Origin: Achromobacter sp. UMC46
GTDB lineage: Bacteria > Pseudomonadota > Gammaproteobacteria > Burkholderiales > Burkholderiaceae_B
Length of the DNA stretch: 64,000 bases
Direction of reading: 5' to 3'
Assembly (NCBI RefSeq): GCF_014170335.1
Contig: NZ_LZZS01000040.1
Location: forward strand, 1-64,000
Below are positions 9,604 to 17,542 of the stretch, in pieces; position 1 is the first letter of the stretch; every line of letters starts with the position of its first letter. Both the position numbers and the translations under genes were made by a program. The notes under the pieces were generated by a model. It saw only the letters and a program-made list of their open reading frames with translations. It ran no database searches and was not told the DNA's origin.

Positions 9604-10677
9604 ATGAAACTGATCCTGGAACGCCGCCCCGAGCCCAGCCGCCTGGCGCTGGCCTTGGCCCCCATCGCGGCCATCCTCTTTACGCTGGCGGTCTGCACCT
9701 TGCTGGTGGCCTGGGCCGGCGCCCCCGTGGGCCGCACCTACGCGCTGCTGTTCGAAGGCGCGTTCGGCTCGCGCTTCGCGCTGTCCGAAACACTGACCCG
9801 CGCCACCCCGCTGATGCTGACCGGCCTGGCCTGTGCCGTGGCGTTCCGCGCCCGCTTCTACAACATCGGCGCCGAAGGCCAGCTGTACCTGGGCGCGCTG
9901 GCGGCTGTCGCCATCGGCGGCCTGCATGACGGCACCGGCTTCGACCTGCCGGTGCCCGTGCTGTTCGGCGGCATGATGCTGGCGGCCGCCCTGGCGGGCG
10001 CCTTGCTGCTGCTGATCCCGGCCTTGCTGAAGACGCGCCTGGGCGTGGACGAAGTCGTCACCACGCTGCTGGGCAACTTCATCGTGCTGCTGTTCGTGTC
10101 CATGATGCTGGACGGCCCGATGAAGGATCCGATGGCGATGGGCTGGCCCCAATCCGTGGCGCTCAACGGCGACCTGGAACTGGGCAAGCTGATCGAACGC
10201 ACGCGGGCCCATACCGGCCTCTTGTGGGCCGCCGGCCTGGCGCTGGGCCTGTGGCTCTTGAACCGCTACACCGTCTTCGGCTTCCAGATGCGCGCCGTGG
10301 GCGCCAATGCCCACGCTTCGCGCTTCCTGGGACTGCCGGTGAACCGCGTGATGCTGGGCACTGCCATGCTGTCGGGCGCGCTGGCAGGGCTTGCCGGCGC
10401 CATCGAAGTGGCTGGCCGCACCGGCTACGTCACGCTGGACATGTCGCCGGGCTACGGCTACACGGGCGTCGTCGTCGCCATGCTGGCCGGCCTGCATCCG
10501 CTGGGCGTGATCCTGGCCAGCATCTTCGTGGCCGGCATGCTGGTCGGCGCGGACAGCATGAGCCGCGCCATCGCCGTCCCCAACTACATCGCCGACGTCA
10601 TTGTCGCCACCTCGTTGCTCGCCATGCTGGTCGCGACGCTATTCGCGCAGTACCGCCTGCGCCGCAACCGGGCTTGA
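9604..10677 (+). CDS. ABC transporter permease (BMP/simple-sugar type, first subunit)
   Basis: 357 residues with about nine to ten hydrophobic helices and the family core GLACAVAFRARFYNIGAEGQLYLGALAAVAIGG ... LLLLIPALLKTRLGVDEVVTTLLGNFIV. This is the YufP/NupP-like (COG4603) inner-membrane subunit. A TTG at 9589 in frame is possible but ATG 9604 begins MKLILERRPEPS, the usual N-terminal form. It is followed after 10 nt by the partner permease, as in other four-gene BMP importers. Confidence 0.9.
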   Translation: MKLILERRPEPSRLALALAPIAAILFTLAVCTLLVAWAGAPVGRTYALLFEGAFGSRFALSETLTRATPLMLTGLACAVAFRARFYNIGAEGQLYLGALAAVAIGGLHDGTGFDLPVPVLFGGMMLAAALAGALLLLIPALLKTRLGVDEVVTTLLGNFIVLLFVSMMLDGPMKDPMAMGWPQSVALNGDLELGKLIERTRAHTGLLWAAGLALGLWLLNRYTVFGFQMRAVGANAHASRFLGLPVNRVMLGTAMLSGALAGLAGAIEVAGRTGYVTLDMSPGYGYTGVVVAMLAGLHPLGVILASIFVAGMLVGADSMSRAIAVPNYIADVIVATSLLAMLVATLFAQYRLRRNRA

Positions 10678-10687
10678 GGAGCACGAC

Positions 10688-11638
10688 ATGGAATGGATGG
10701 ATCTGATCAGTTCCTCGGCCTTCTGGGTTGCCGTGCTGCGCCTGGCGACGCCGTTGATCCTGGGCACCCTGGGCGTACTGCTGTGCGAACGCGCGGGCGT
10801 CCTGAACCTGGGCATCGAAGGCATCATGGCCGCCGGCGCCTTCACCGGCTGGCTGGTCGTGTACCTGGGCGCGCCGCTGTATGTGGGCGTGCTGGCGGCG
10901 GCGTTGGCCGGCGCGTTGTTCGGCCTGCTGCATGCGGTGCTGACGGTGCCGCTGGGGCTGTCGCAACACGTATCGGGCCTGGGGGTGACCTTGCTGGCCA
11001 CCAGCCTCAGCTACTTCGCCTACCGCGTGACGTTCCCCAGCGTGAACACGCCGCCCACCATCACCCCGTTCGCCGAGATGAAGTTCCTGGACGGCATACC
11101 GCTGATCGGCCCGGTGCTGGCCGGCCAGACGCCCATGACACTGATCGCGCTGGCCGCGGTGCCGATCCTGGCCTGGGTGCTGAACCGCACGCCGGTCGGC
11201 CTGGCGATCCGCATGGTGGGCGAAAACCCGGCTGCTGCAGAAGGCCAGGGCCTGTCGGTCACGCGGCTGCGCATCGGCGCCATCGTGGCCGGCTCCGCGC
11301 TGATGGGCGTGGCCGGCAGCTTCCTGACGCTGGCCGCGTTCAACGCGTTCTTCTTCAACATGGTCAACGGCCGCGGCTGGGTCTGCGTGGCGCTGGTGGT
11401 GTTCGCGTCGTGGCGCCCCGGCAAGGCGCTGCTGGGCGCGCTGATCTTCGCCTTCTTCGATGCGCTGCAACTGCGCTTGCAACAGGGCGGGGCCGCCTTG
11501 CCCGGCCTGCCTGAGCTGCCGTATCAGGTCTACCTGATGCTGCCCTACATCCTGTCCATCCTGGCCCTGGTGGTGATGGCGCGCCGCGCCGCCTACCCGC
11601 AAGCCCTGATGAAGCCCTACCGCAAAGGCGAGAGGTAA
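10688..11638 (+). CDS. ABC transporter permease (BMP/simple-sugar type, second subunit)
   Basis: 316 residues, highly hydrophobic, with the COG1079 (YufQ/NupQ) core LRLATPLILGTLGVLLCERAGVLNLGIEGIMAAGAFTG and the loop VGLAIRMVGENPAAAEGQGLSVTRLRIGAIVAGSALMG. It pairs with the preceding permease to form the membrane channel. GAGGAG lies 8-9 nt upstream of the ATG. It is the last gene of the importer unit before a GC-rich repeat region and the cytosine deaminase gene. Confidence 0.9.
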   Translation: MEWMDLISSSAFWVAVLRLATPLILGTLGVLLCERAGVLNLGIEGIMAAGAFTGWLVVYLGAPLYVGVLAAALAGALFGLLHAVLTVPLGLSQHVSGLGVTLLATSLSYFAYRVTFPSVNTPPTITPFAEMKFLDGIPLIGPVLAGQTPMTLIALAAVPILAWVLNRTPVGLAIRMVGENPAAAEGQGLSVTRLRIGAIVAGSALMGVAGSFLTLAAFNAFFFNMVNGRGWVCVALVVFASWRPGKALLGALIFAFFDALQLRLQQGGAALPGLPELPYQVYLMLPYILSILALVVMARRAAYPQALMKPYRKGER

Positions 11639-11641
11639 AGG

Positions 11642-11780
11642 CCCCCCGAAGCGCTGCGCGCTTTCCCCCAGAGGCGTCGCTACGGACCGGCAAAGCCGGA
11701 TCCGAAGGGGAGGCCCCCCCCCGAGCGCTACGCGCCCCCCCTCCAGGGGGCGTCGCTACGGACCGGCAAAGCCGGATCCG
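11642..11780 (+). repeat. Two tandem copies of a GC-rich extragenic repeat
   Basis: Two copies of a roughly 65-bp unit lie side by side between the permease and codA. Each begins with CCCCCCGA-GCGCT-CGCGC (11642 and about 11714) and ends with an exact 32-bp match (11673-11704 and 11749-11780) that includes the short hairpin ACCGGCAAAGCCGGAT. The unit resembles REP-like sequences that I recall as widespread in Achromobacter/Bordetella intergenic regions. Such elements often stabilise or terminate transcripts, so it could tune read-through from the importer genes into codA. Confidence 0.75.
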
Positions 11781-11844
11781 TGCGACCCCGATGGTGGTGT
11801 ACTTTTGGTGCACCGTGAATTGCTGGATTTTTTAGGATGCATCC

Positions 11845-13125
11845 ATGCTCGATCTGATTATCAAGAACTGCACTCTGGCTGATGGCCGCACCAACATCGA
11901 CATCGGTGTGGCGCAGGGCCGCATTACCGCGGTGGAGCCTGCGTTGAAGGCTGAGGCGGGTCAGACCGTGGATGCGGCGGGGCAGTTGGTGAGCTCGCCC
12001 TTTGTGGATGCCCACTTCCACATGGACTCCACGCTGTCGTTCGGCCTGCCGCGCGTGAACCAGTCGGGCACATTGCTGGAAGGCATCGCGCTGTGGGGCG
12101 AACTCAAGCCGCTGTTGACGCAGGAAGCGCTGGTGGAGCGCGCGCTGGCCTATTGCGACTGGGCGGTGGCGCGCGGCCTGCTGGCCATTCGCTCGCATGT
12201 GGACGTCTGCGACCCGCGCCTGCTGGCGACCGAAGCGCTGCTGCACGTGCGCGAGAAGGTCAAACCCTATCTGGACCTGCAGCTGGTGGCCTTCCCGCAG
12301 GACGGCGTGCTGCGCGCGCCCGGCGCGCTGGACAACCTGAAGCGCGCGCTCGACATGGGCGTGGACGTCGTGGGCGGCATTCCGCACTTTGAACGCACCA
12401 TGCAGGACGGCGCGGAATCCGTGCGCATCCTGTGCGAACTGGCCGCGGAGCGTGGCCTGCGCGTGGACATGCACTGCGACGAAAGCGACGACCCGTTGTC
12501 GCGCCACATCGAAACGCTGGCCTACCACACGCAACGCCTGGGCCTGCAAGGCCGCGTCACGGGTTCGCACCTGACGTCCATGCATTCGATGGACAACTAC
12601 TACGTGTCCAAGCTGATTCCGCTGATGCGCGAAGCCGGCGTTTCCGCCATCGCCAATCCGCTGATCAACATCACGCTGCAAGGCCGCCACGACACCTATC
12701 CGAAGCGCCGCGGCATGACGCGCGTGCCGGAACTGCTGGCGGCCGGCGTGCCGGTGGCTTTCGGCCATGACTGCGTGATGGACCCCTGGTACAGCCTGGG
12801 CTCGGGCGACATGCTGGAAGTGGCGCACATGGGCCTGCACGTGGCCCAGATGACGGGGCAGGACGCCATGCGTGCCTGTTTCGAAGCCGTGACGACCACG
12901 CCCGCGAAAATCCTGGGGCTGGACGATACGGGCATCGCGGTCGGCAAGCGCGCCGACCTGGTCCTGCTGCAAGCGCGCGACCCGGTCGAAGCGCTACGCC
13001 TGCGCGCCACCCGCCTGATGGTGCTGCGCGCGGGGCAGGTGATCGCGACCACGCCGCCCGCCACCGCCACCTTGAACCTGACGGGCCGCCCGGGCCAGGT
13101 CAGCTTTCAGACACCGGCCCGCTGA
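11845..13125 (+). CDS. codA: Cytosine deaminase (amidohydrolase family)
   Basis: 426 residues. Metal and active-site residues match CodA-type cytosine/isoguanine deaminases: DAHFHMD (His57, His59), the FPQDG glutamine, HCDESDD (His and Glu), GSHLTSMHSM and GHDCVMDPW (Asp). CodA hydrolyses cytosine to uracil and ammonia in the cytoplasm. The gene lies 206 nt after the BMP importer on the same strand, which fits import and deamination of a pyrimidine base. Its last 26 nt overlap the end of the oppositely oriented RidA gene. Isoguanine or another aminopyrimidine remains possible as substrate. Confidence 0.9.
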   Translation: MLDLIIKNCTLADGRTNIDIGVAQGRITAVEPALKAEAGQTVDAAGQLVSSPFVDAHFHMDSTLSFGLPRVNQSGTLLEGIALWGELKPLLTQEALVERALAYCDWAVARGLLAIRSHVDVCDPRLLATEALLHVREKVKPYLDLQLVAFPQDGVLRAPGALDNLKRALDMGVDVVGGIPHFERTMQDGAESVRILCELAAERGLRVDMHCDESDDPLSRHIETLAYHTQRLGLQGRVTGSHLTSMHSMDNYYVSKLIPLMREAGVSAIANPLINITLQGRHDTYPKRRGMTRVPELLAAGVPVAFGHDCVMDPWYSLGSGDMLEVAHMGLHVAQMTGQDAMRACFEAVTTTPAKILGLDDTGIAVGKRADLVLLQARDPVEALRLRATRLMVLRAGQVIATTPPATATLNLTGRPGQVSFQTPAR

Positions 13126-13489
13126 CATACGGCGGCCGCTTGGCGGCCGTCACGATGATCTCCACCAGCAGCTCCGGCGCGGCCAGCTTGGCCTCGCAGG
13201 TGGCGCGGGTGGGCATCGCATCGGGCAGCGCCCATTCGGCCCACACGCCGTTCATGCCGGCGAAGTCGCGGTCGATGTCCTTCAGCCAGATCTGCACCGA
13301 CAACAGCCGCGACTTATCGGTGCCGGCCTGCGCCAGATAGCCGTCGATCTTCGCCAACGCGTCGCGCGTTTGCGCCGCGATGCCGCCATCGGCTGCCGAC
13401 GTCACACCCGCCACGTACACCGTATCGCCATGGATCACGATGCGGCTTAAGCGCTGGTTGGTTTCCTTGCGCACAATATCGTCGTTCAT
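13100..13489 (-). CDS. RidA-family enamine/imine deaminase
   Basis: 129 residues, a YjgF/RidA trimer fold (LSRIVIHGDTVYVAGVTSAADGGIAAQTRDALAKIDGYLAQAGTDKSRLLSVQIWLKDIDRDFAGMNGVWAEWA), ending with the PTRATCEAKLA segment whose Arg is the family's catalytic arginine. RidA hydrolyses reactive 2-aminoacrylate-type imines to keto acids and ammonia. It is the last gene of the long minus-strand operon and overlaps the upstream FAD oxidoreductase by 4 nt (ATGA), so it is expected to process the imine that enzyme makes. It also overlaps the 3' end of codA by 26 nt. Confidence 0.88.
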   Translation of the reverse strand: MNDDIVRKETNQRLSRIVIHGDTVYVAGVTSAADGGIAAQTRDALAKIDGYLAQAGTDKSRLLSVQIWLKDIDRDFAGMNGVWAEWALPDAMPTRATCEAKLAAPELLVEIIVTAAKRPPYVSGPVSES

Positions 13490-14649
13490 TCGTCTTGCTC
13501 CTTTTGCGATGGGCTGGACGCCAGCGCGGCGTCCGAAAAACGGTCAATCCGGAATGGCGCGATCGGCATGTCCGTCGTGCCGGTGGTGATCAGGTCGGCC
13601 ATGATGCGGCCGACGATTGGCCCCAGCTCGAAGCCATGCGCCGAAAAGCCGAATGCGTGGAAGGCGGTCTCGTGCCGGCTGCTGCGCCCGATCACGGGGA
13701 TCTCGTCCGGCATGGCCGCCTCGATGCCCGCCCAGCCCCGGTTCACCACCGCGTCCCGCATGTGCGGGAACAGGTCGCAAACCGTGCGAGCCCCTTCGGC
13801 CAAGGACCGGAAATCCAGTTCAGTCCATTCCGCGTCACGGTCCACCCAGGCCCGCCTGCCGCCGCCGATCAGCACGGTGCCGTTCGTGCGTTGCTTGAAC
13901 GATAGCGCGCGCCCGGTGCCCAGCACCACCGGATCCAGGAAATGGTCCATGCGCAGCGTCACCAGCATCATGGGGCTGATGGCGGCAAGCGGCACCGGTT
14001 CGCCCCATTGCGCGGCGATGCGGTCGGCCCACGCGCCCGCGCAGTTCAGCACCTGCGGCGCGGTGTACGTGCCGGCGTCGGTGTCCACGCGCCATTGGCC
14101 GTCTGCGCGCGCAACGCCGTCCACCCGGACGCCTTCCATGAAGCGCGCGCCCAGGCTTGCCGCCTTCGTGCGGAATGCCAGCGTCGTGCGATAGGGATCG
14201 GCCGCCCCGTCTTCGCGCGCGATCAAGCCGCCCTGGATGGAGGGCGCCATTCGCGGAATCATGTCCAGCAGGTCTTCAGCGCTGATCCATTGTTCGTGCG
14301 TATAGCCATGGTCCGTCATGGTCTGCAGGCGGGTCCGCAGGGCGTCGGCGTCGGCGGCGTTTTCCGCCACGCGCACCTGGCCGTGCTGCTCGAAGCCGCA
14401 GTCGTCGTCCACCAACTCGCCGATGCGGTACCAGAGCTCGCGCGAGGCCAGGGCCAGCGGCACTTCGGCCAGATGCCGGGCCAACGTGCGCACGCCGCCC
14501 GCGTTCACGCCGGAGGCGTGCCGCCCCACGTAGTTTTTCTCGATCACCAGGGCGTGGACCCCGGCGCGCGCCAGATGCAGCGCCGCCGAGCTGCCGTGCA
14601 GGCCGCCCCCGATGATGATGACTTCCGCCGACCGCGTCGCTCCGGTCAT
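13486..14649 (-). CDS. FAD-dependent oxidoreductase, DAO-type flavin subunit (second copy in operon)
   Basis: 387 residues of the DadA/glycine-oxidase/HcnC family. FAD binding is shown by EVIIIGGGLHGSSAALHLARAG near the N-terminus and by the C-terminal GFSAHGFELGPIVGRIMADL. The interior HASGVNAGGVR motif is typical of dehydrogenase subunits of heterotrimeric amine dehydrogenases rather than free oxidases. It begins 4 nt after the stop of the FAD/[2Fe-2S] subunit gene and ends in a 4-nt overlap with the RidA gene. It is the second DAO-type protein of the operon, so it may be an alternative catalytic subunit for a different substrate. Confidence 0.82.
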   Translation of the reverse strand: MTGATRSAEVIIIGGGLHGSSAALHLARAGVHALVIEKNYVGRHASGVNAGGVRTLARHLAEVPLALASRELWYRIGELVDDDCGFEQHGQVRVAENAADADALRTRLQTMTDHGYTHEQWISAEDLLDMIPRMAPSIQGGLIAREDGAADPYRTTLAFRTKAASLGARFMEGVRVDGVARADGQWRVDTDAGTYTAPQVLNCAGAWADRIAAQWGEPVPLAAISPMMLVTLRMDHFLDPVVLGTGRALSFKQRTNGTVLIGGGRRAWVDRDAEWTELDFRSLAEGARTVCDLFPHMRDAVVNRGWAGIEAAMPDEIPVIGRSSRHETAFHAFGFSAHGFELGPIVGRIMADLITTGTTDMPIAPFRIDRFSDAALASSPSQKEQDE

Positions 14650-14653
14650 GTCG

Positions 14654-16096
14654 TCACTTTTTGAGTCGGACGACGGCTTGGCGCGAATCGTCGGTTTGCG
14701 GCAGCGACGCGAGTTCTCCCAAAGTCAGCGGCTTGGTCGGAAAGCGCAGCCGGTAATAGCCCACTTCCTGCGTCGGCACGCCGCGCTCTTCGGCGATGAT
14801 CTCGGCCACGGTCAGGCCGCAGAAGCGGCCCTGGCACGGCCCCATGCCGCAACGCAGGAACGCCTTCATCTGGTTCGGACCCGTGCAGCCCAGCTTGACC
14901 GTGTCGCGCACTTGCGCCGCCGTGACTTCCTCGCAACGGCAGACGATGGTGTCTCCGGTAGGCCGCCGGAAGGCGTCAGGCGCCCTGTAGAGCGCGTCGA
15001 AGAACTCGCGGCCCCTCACGGCACGGGCCAGCGCGTCGCGCGGCGCCACGGCCTCGCTGTCGCGTCTGCGGGCGTCGATGCGGCCCAGCAGATGCGCCGC
15101 CTGCAGGGCCGCCAGCCGGCCGCGGTGTTCCGCCGCCAGCGCGCCCGCGATGCCGGCGCCGTCGCCCGCCATGCCGATACCGTCGACGGACGTCAGGCCC
15201 CATTCATCGACCTGGGGCTCCCAACAGTCCAGCGCCTCGTTCCAACGGTGCTCGACACCGACCGCTCGCGACAGGTTCACGTTGGGCACCACGCCCTGAT
15301 GCAGCATCAGTTGATCGGCGGGCAACGTCTTGGTGACGCCGCCCGCGGTGTAGCGCACGCTTTGCAGGGTGTCGTCGCCCAGCGCTTCCAGCGACGTGAC
15401 GCCTTTGACGATGGGCACGGCGGCCTTCACCGCGCGCAGCAACTTCAAGCCCTTGCCCAGATAGGGCGACCGCAGGAAACCCCAGACCTTGGACAGCGCC
15501 TGGCCCATGCGTCCGGGCGGCGTGGTCTCCAGCAAGGCGTCGATCTTGACGCCTGCGTTCAAGTACTGCCAGGCCACCAGATACAGCAGCGGGCCGCTGC
15601 CCGCCAGCACCGTCCGGTCGGCCGGCACCACGCCTGCGGACTTCAGCAGGATCTGCGCCGCGCCTGCCGTGATGACGCCGGGCAGCGTCCAGCCCGGGAT
15701 GGGGAAGGGGCGTTCCTGCGCGCCAGTGGCCAGCAGCAGCCGGCGCGCGTGCACGATGCGCGCCTCGCCCGCCACCGAATACGCCACCTCGAAACCCTTT
15801 TCAGGATGCGGCGCAGTATGTTCCGCCACGGCCCAGACGGTGGCGCCCGGCACATAGCGCGCGCCGGACTGCCGGAACGGCGCGATCAGCGACGCGCCAT
15901 GCCAATAGTCTTCGCCCAGGATGCCGCGGTCGGTAACCGGCGTCGTGGTGATGGCGCGGTAGATCTGCCCGCCCGGCGCCGGCTGCTCATCCAGCAGCAC
16001 CGTGTCCACGCCCAACCCCGCAGCCAGCGTCGCCGCCGCCAGCCCGGCTGGACCCGCGCCCACCACCAGCAAATCGCATTGCGTCGTATCGATCAT
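14654..16096 (-). CDS. FAD/[2Fe-2S] subunit of a three-component amine dehydrogenase (HcnB/OoxA-like)
   Basis: 480 residues. The N-terminal half is a pyridine-nucleotide-disulfide-oxidoreductase-like FAD domain (CDLLVVGAGPAGLAAATLAAGLG ... LATGAQERPFPIPGW ... GMAGDGAGIAGAL). The C-terminal about 90 residues form a BFD-like [2Fe-2S] domain with the cysteine set CRC ... CGMGPCQGRFC. This architecture matches HcnB, SoxA-like and opine oxidase A subunits, which pass electrons from a catalytic flavin subunit to the respiratory chain. It starts with a 4-nt overlap with the small ferredoxin-like gene. The longer upstream frame (to 16321) is a shadow of that gene. Confidence 0.88.
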   Translation of the reverse strand: MIDTTQCDLLVVGAGPAGLAAATLAAGLGVDTVLLDEQPAPGGQIYRAITTTPVTDRGILGEDYWHGASLIAPFRQSGARYVPGATVWAVAEHTAPHPEKGFEVAYSVAGEARIVHARRLLLATGAQERPFPIPGWTLPGVITAGAAQILLKSAGVVPADRTVLAGSGPLLYLVAWQYLNAGVKIDALLETTPPGRMGQALSKVWGFLRSPYLGKGLKLLRAVKAAVPIVKGVTSLEALGDDTLQSVRYTAGGVTKTLPADQLMLHQGVVPNVNLSRAVGVEHRWNEALDCWEPQVDEWGLTSVDGIGMAGDGAGIAGALAAEHRGRLAALQAAHLLGRIDARRRDSEAVAPRDALARAVRGREFFDALYRAPDAFRRPTGDTIVCRCEEVTAAQVRDTVKLGCTGPNQMKAFLRCGMGPCQGRFCGLTVAEIIAEERGVPTQEVGYYRLRFPTKPLTLGELASLPQTDDSRQAVVRLKK

Positions 16097-16401
16097 GCCT
16101 GCACCTTGCGTGCGCCCAGCTGGCGCTCGATCTTCATGCCTTCGCGCACGGCCGTCATGCAGCCCTGCTGGTTCGCCTGCCCGTCGATAGTGACCAGGCA
16201 GTCGTAGCACACGCCCATCATGCAATACGGCCCGCGCGGCACCTCGTTGACCGCCGTATCGCGACAGGCCGACACGCCGCCGGCGAACAGCGCCGCCGCC
16301 ACGCTGTCGCCCTGCCGGCATTGCAGCTCGGCCCCGTTGACCGTCACTCGCACCGGCGCGCCTTGCGTCTGGCGCTGCGCCTCGTCAAGCCTCTTGAACA
16401 T
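16093..16401 (-). CDS. Small [2Fe-2S] subunit of a three-component amine dehydrogenase (HcnA-like)
   Basis: 102 residues, close to the size of HcnA and of the small subunits of opine oxidases. Four cysteines in plant-ferredoxin-like spacing (Cys60, Cys65, Cys68, Cys81; C-x4-C-x2-C-x12-C) bind the cluster, within YCMMGVCYDCLVTIDG. The subunit relays electrons between the two flavoproteins. The start at ATG 16401 gives a normal N-terminus (MFKRLDEAQRQ). The gene overlaps both neighbours (17 nt with the upstream flavin subunit, 4 nt with the downstream FAD/[2Fe-2S] subunit), showing tight translational coupling. Confidence 0.88.
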   Translation of the reverse strand: MFKRLDEAQRQTQGAPVRVTVNGAELQCRQGDSVAAALFAGGVSACRDTAVNEVPRGPYCMMGVCYDCLVTIDGQANQQGCMTAVREGMKIERQLGARKVQA

Positions 16402-17542
16402 GGAACCTCCGGGTCGAGAAGGGCGCCATGTCGTCGGCAAGCTTGCCGGCCACGACCATGGGCGCCAGATTGAGGGCGTGCGCGGCGGCCAGCGTCACGC
16501 CGCTGTGACAGGTGGCGACGAAGGCGCCCGGGCACGTTTCGGATTGCTGATAGATCGGGAAGCCGTCCTTGGACATCACGCGCAGCGCCGCCCAGCTGCG
16601 CACCACGCGGACGTCGCGCAAGGCGGGGAGGGTGCGCACGGCGCGGTCGGCCAGCGTACCCAGGACAGGCAGGCCCACCACGTTGTCCACATAGCCCGCC
16701 TCTTCCTGGGAGTCGCCGATCAGCCAGGTGCCTTCGTCGGTCTGGCGCAAGGTCGACAGCGGCGTCTCCAGCATGCGCCGCGTGCGCTCCAGCACCACGA
16801 TCTGGCCGCGCTGCGGGCGCACCGGAACGTCCAGGCCGACCTGCGTGCCCAGGTCCTTGTTCGACAGGCCGGAAGCCAGCACCACTTTATGCGCGCGCAC
16901 GGTGCCGGCAGGCGTCGCGATATCGAACACCCCGTCGCGCTGCGTGATGCGCTGCGCGGGCCGGCGCGGCAGGTAATCCACCGTGCGCCGCGCGAAACTC
17001 ATGTGCAGCGCGCGCAGCAGTTTCAGCGGATTGGCGATGCCGTCCACCGGCGTCCACGTCGCGCCGCGCACCTCGGGGCCGATGCCCGGCACCAGGTCGG
17101 CGACTTCCGCGCGGTCCAGCATCTTCCAGTCGTATTGGGCCATGCCGGGCTGCGCCAGCAGCGTCCGCATGAAGGTGGCGCGCGCGTCCATCTCTTCGTC
17201 GCTCAAGAGCACATGCAGGCCGCCGCGCTGCTCCAGGTGCACGTCCACGCCCGTGTCTTCCAGCAACTGCGCGGCAAGCACCGGCCAACCCGAGGCCGAG
17301 GTCATCGTCCACACGCCGTAGCGCGGCAGCCCCATGCCCTTGCTCTGCACCCACACCAGCCCGAAGTTGCCGCGCGATGCGCGATACGCCACGTCGCCTT
17401 CGTCCAGCACCGCCACATGGTCCAGCTCGCGCCGCAAGCCGTAGGCGATCGCGGCGCCCACCAGCCCGCCGCCGATCACCACGGCGTCGTAGATGCCACG
17501 ATGCGCGGGCGCGCGCGGCGCCAGTTCTTTCTCGTCCGTCAT
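16385..17542 (-). CDS. FAD-dependent oxidoreductase, DAO-type flavin subunit (first copy in operon)
   Basis: 385 residues of the DAO family: FAD motif YDAVVIGGGLVGAAIAYGLRREL near residues 18-40, the ASRGNFGLVWVQSKGMGLPRYG segment, and the C-terminal VATCHSGVTLAAAHALNLAPMVV. It resembles catalytic (beta) subunits of opine and amine dehydrogenases. It starts in a 1-nt overlap with the permease stop (TAATG) and ends with a 17-nt overlap with the small [2Fe-2S] subunit gene. Its position directly between transporter and iron-sulfur subunits suggests that it is the primary catalytic subunit. The actual substrate, probably an N-substituted amino acid or imino acid, is not evident. Confidence 0.82.
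   Translation of the reverse strand: MTDEKELAPRAPAHRGIYDAVVIGGGLVGAAIAYGLRRELDHVAVLDEGDVAYRASRGNFGLVWVQSKGMGLPRYGVWTMTSASGWPVLAAQLLEDTGVDVHLEQRGGLHVLLSDEEMDARATFMRTLLAQPGMAQYDWKMLDRAEVADLVPGIGPEVRGATWTPVDGIANPLKLLRALHMSFARRTVDYLPRRPAQRITQRDGVFDIATPAGTVRAHKVVLASGLSNKDLGTQVGLDVPVRPQRGQIVVLERTRRMLETPLSTLRQTDEGTWLIGDSQEEAGYVDNVVGLPVLGTLADRAVRTLPALRDVRVVRSWAALRVMSKDGFPIYQQSETCPGAFVATCHSGVTLAAAHALNLAPMVVAGKLADDMAPFSTRRFHVQEA

Noticed and set aside
14612-16207. Plus-strand open frames opposite the FAD/[2Fe-2S] subunit genes
   Set aside because: Complete antisense overlap with well-supported redox genes and shadow-type composition.
13486-17542. Hydrogen cyanide synthase (HcnABC)
   Set aside because: Subunit types and sizes match HcnABC, but a dedicated importer, a second DAO-type subunit and RidA in the operon point to catabolism of an imported amine rather than cyanide production from glycine.
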